A DNA stretch of 64,000 bases from Megalobrama amblycephala (taxonomy: Eukaryota; Chordata; Actinopteri; Cypriniformes; Xenocyprididae): contig NC_063065.1 in the NCBI RefSeq assembly GCF_018812025.1, positions 29,174,240 to 29,238,239 of the forward strand, given 5' to 3'. The notes beneath the pieces are model-generated. The model was given only the letters and a program-made list of their open reading frames with translations. It made no database searches and had not been told where the DNA came from. This document shows, piece by piece, positions 61,709 to 64,000 of this stretch; the stretch's first letter is position 1, and each line of letters starts with the position of its first letter. Position numbers and translations under genes: made by a program.

Positions 61709-61778
<70 letters not shown>
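61709..61778. repeat. (GA)n microsatellite at the 5' side of the Tx1 LINE
   Basis: About 35 GA units. With 56230-56258 it forms the two halves of the microsatellite split by the LINE. Confidence 0.95.
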
Positions 61779-61781
<3 letters not shown>

Positions 61782-62189
61782 CCGTGGTTACGATGGCAGT
61801 TGGCAGCAAAAATATCAGCTCCTGATATCCGCATAATTTTGCCAGAGAATGTATGATTTTTATGACTCAAACTGTAATTAATTAATTGGATACTTAATTG
61901 TGAACAATAGAGGCAGAAGATTTTAAAGGTAAGACCTCTAAAAAGATTTATTTTTCTGTCATCACCTAAAACTGAATATAAACTCAACATATCAAGCTAA
62001 CTGCTAGCCAAGCTAACATTCCGTGGCAGTTAATTCAGTTGAGAACAACATGGGCCTACCTAAAGCAGAGGCATTGTTCAAAAATGAAGAGGAGTTGGAG
62101 GTAATATATCCAACAGAAGTTAACAGAAGAGGATGGACTCTGCAACACAATAGGTACCAACATAAACCCCAGTTCAAGAACTCCTATAA
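61779..62189 (+). other. Probable 5' region of the L2-like LINE
   Basis: No clear domain. A frame from 62023 (MGLPKAEALFKNEEELEVIY from 62050) may be the start of ORF1, since the coiled-coil part follows after a frame change before about 62190. Otherwise AT-rich and non-coding. Confidence 0.4.
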
Positions 62190-63374
62190 CAGACAGACAC
62201 ATCAGCACTCCTGCATCTCCCAAGATAAAGGCCTTGAAAGACAACATCGCTGAGCTGGAGCAGGACTTCTTCCTGTTTAAAGAGGAAACTACCAACAACC
62301 TCCACCAGCTCCTGAACCTGAACAGCCACCATAGCATTCAACAACTTCAACAGCTCTGCTCCGCTGTCAGACAACTGGAGGAGGACAATCAAAAGCTGCG
62401 CCAGGAGCTGAGGAGGGTGAGAGAGGAACTGGTTATAAGAGAACAACACAGCCACACTCTGGAGAGACTGCTGGAGGAGACCAGGAACCAGCTACACACA
62501 AAACAACATCAGCAGTGTGTCAGCACACAAACACACAGCACCTCCTCTCCTATAAGAGTCCCAAACTCAACTCAACATCAGAAGAGAGTTAGCACACAAC
62601 CTCAGAGCTCCTTCACTCCTGCAACTCGTCAGTCTCCTTAAGCCCCTCAGAGCCTCAAGAGGAAAGAGAACAGCAACACCACACAGAGTCACCCACCACG
62701 AACAACAACAACATCACCCATGAGCACCAGCAGAGAACAGAAGAGTAAAGACAACATCGTCATCCTCTGTGACTCCAACGGCCACCATCTTGACCCCAGA
62801 CGACTGTTTCCGGTGAGATCTGTGAAAAAGTTCTGGTGTCCCACCTCACACTCTGCTTTAAGACTGCTGCAAGAGCGTGTTCTGCGGTGTACCGTCACAC
62901 ATCATTCTTCACACCGGAACAAACGACCTCAGTGCTAGAAGGGTGGACGTCACTAAAGCCCTGTCCAACGTGGTGAAAACAGCCAGCAGGATCTACCCCA
63001 GAGCCAAGGTCATCATCTCAACCCTTCTACCTCGCAGAGACGTGCCACACAGGATCATCAGCACAATCAATGCGGAGATAGCTAGAGTCTGCGCTCCAAT
63101 GCCGAATGTCCACATAGTCAACCATCCGCACATCACCCACAAGCATCTGTACGACCACATCCACATCCATCAAGAGGGCATGAGAATGTTTGCAAAAACC
63201 ATCAAGGAGTCAGCCCTGAAAAGCCCCCAGAAAACACATCCTGACCGCAAAGAGAGGGTCAGTCAGACAGACAGCTACGCCACTGTAGTGGCCGGACGAG
63301 GTAGAACAGACACCAGTGACCTGGTCCAGATAAAACACATGCTAAAAATGATATGTGACAACCTGTTAGCTTAA
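62190..63374 (+). pseudogene. L2-like LINE ORF1 with coiled coil and SGNH esterase, broken
   Basis: The first part (62190-62641) is a heptad-rich segment (KALKDNIAELEQDFFLFKEE, QLEEDNQKLRQELRR). It is cut by TAA at 62639-62641, in frame with the esterase start at about 62750 (NIVILCDSNGHHLDPRRLFP). The frame changes at about 62885, and the rest (to 63374) carries HTGTND (62910-62927) and the closing YDHIHIHQEG catalytic Asp/His block. These are the motifs of SGNH/GDSL hydrolases found in ORF1 of CR1/L2-type LINEs. The active-site serine region reads CDSN. Confidence 0.78.
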
Positions 63375-63610
63375 GGAATCACAGTATGTCTGTAGTCAAG
63401 TATGATCATTATTTCTTAATGATTTCATTATTTCTTTTTATTAGTTTATTTTTAAATGTAACATTTGTAAAATTAATTCACTCACTATATTTCTATATAC
63501 CTTTTATATTACTTTTTTTAATTGATTAATCTATATTTTAAAACATGATTTGGTCATAAATTCATACATTGTTCCGGTAAATACAATATTTTTCAATGTC
63601 ATCGTTTAAA
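63375..63610 (+). other. Spacer between LINE ORF1 and ORF2
   Basis: AT-rich, no frame of note. Probably belongs to the same LINE. Confidence 0.5.
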
Positions 63611-64000
63611 ATAACATGTTATAATATTCAAGGGATGTTCTCTTCAGCTTTTGGAGAGAAAATGACTAACCCTGATTTTGTCAATACTGTATATAGTTCA
63701 GATATAATTATTTTACTTGAGACATGGAGTCGTTTAGACTCCAAAACCCGCACTCCTTTAAACTACAGAGAGCTACGAATACCCTCAATCAAAAAGCCTA
63801 ATGTTAAAAATGGAAGAGATTCAGGAGGAATCATAGTTTGGTTCAAAGACCATCTGTGGCATTATATTCAACCTGTGAAAAAAGGGAAAACACATATTTG
63901 GATAAAACTTAAAAAAGAGCTTTTGTGTTTAGACGAGGACCTGTACCTGTGTGCCACATATATCCCCCATATGAGTCACCTTATTATAATGATGACATCT
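63611..64000 (+). pseudogene. L2-like LINE ORF2, endonuclease amino end (cut by the window)
   Basis: The frame reads NIQGMFSSAFGEK, then DIIILLETWSRLDSK (catalytic Glu region), NGRDSGGIIVWFKDHL and LCATYIP. These are characteristic of the apurinic-type endonuclease of L2-clade ORF2. The first ATG in this frame is at 63635. In the run of five C at 63964-63968 the familiar continuation PPYESPYYNDD lies in another frame, so a single-base indel is likely. RT would lie beyond the window. Confidence 0.75.

Overview
This window looks like repeat-rich intergenic and intronic DNA from a teleost fish, most likely a cyprinid. The basis is the repeat content: fish-type hAT and TTAA-flanked non-autonomous elements, a Tx1-clade LINE, an L2-like LINE, DIRS-type tyrosine-recombinase elements and two vertebrate Ty3/gypsy lineages. 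The only host gene I can support is a decayed, minus-strand zona-pellucida (ZP) domain membrane protein spread over about 46.4-53.0 kb. Almost every other long reading frame belongs to a mobile element. I found no tRNA, rRNA, CRISPR array or bacterial-style operon.

Layout. 1-1680 is a T-rich tandem repeat with a period of about 260 bp. 1681-4860 is unclassified sequence split by a 1.18-kb hAT element, then a (CTTT)n tract that runs into a 1000-N assembly gap (5049-6048). From 6049 a large tandem duplication begins. Copy A (6049-18426) and copy B (18427-37256) each hold a 3.8-kb unit (R1), a short interspersed element, a gag-bearing but pol-less DIRS-like element, and the 3' end of an L2-like LINE. 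Copy C (from 37257) holds only R1 and then passes into the ZP locus at about 46161. Each copy carries a private insertion: a hAT element in A (11820-13671), a 9.8-kb Ty3/gypsy element with a PNMA-like gag in B (24770-34618), and a 5.1-kb chromodomain Ty3/gypsy element in C (40889-45985). For the two LTR elements the empty target site is visible in a sister copy, so both inserted after the duplication.

The ZP locus has lost function by at least two probable frameshifts and one in-frame stop. Its introns hold a TTAA-flanked element and a hAT element. Beyond it lie a broken DIRS-type element with reverse transcriptase and tyrosine recombinase (53.1-55.1 kb), a Tx1-clade LINE inserted in a (TC)n microsatellite (56.26-61.71 kb, minus strand), and the 5' half of an L2-like LINE with an SGNH-esterase ORF1 (about 61.8 kb to the window end, plus strand).

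I see no new multi-gene host system. The most informative signals are mechanistic ones within the mobile elements: a self-priming type primer site in the chromodomain element, a PNMA-type gag with a tRNA-Arg primer site, and the microsatellite-targeted Tx1 insertion.
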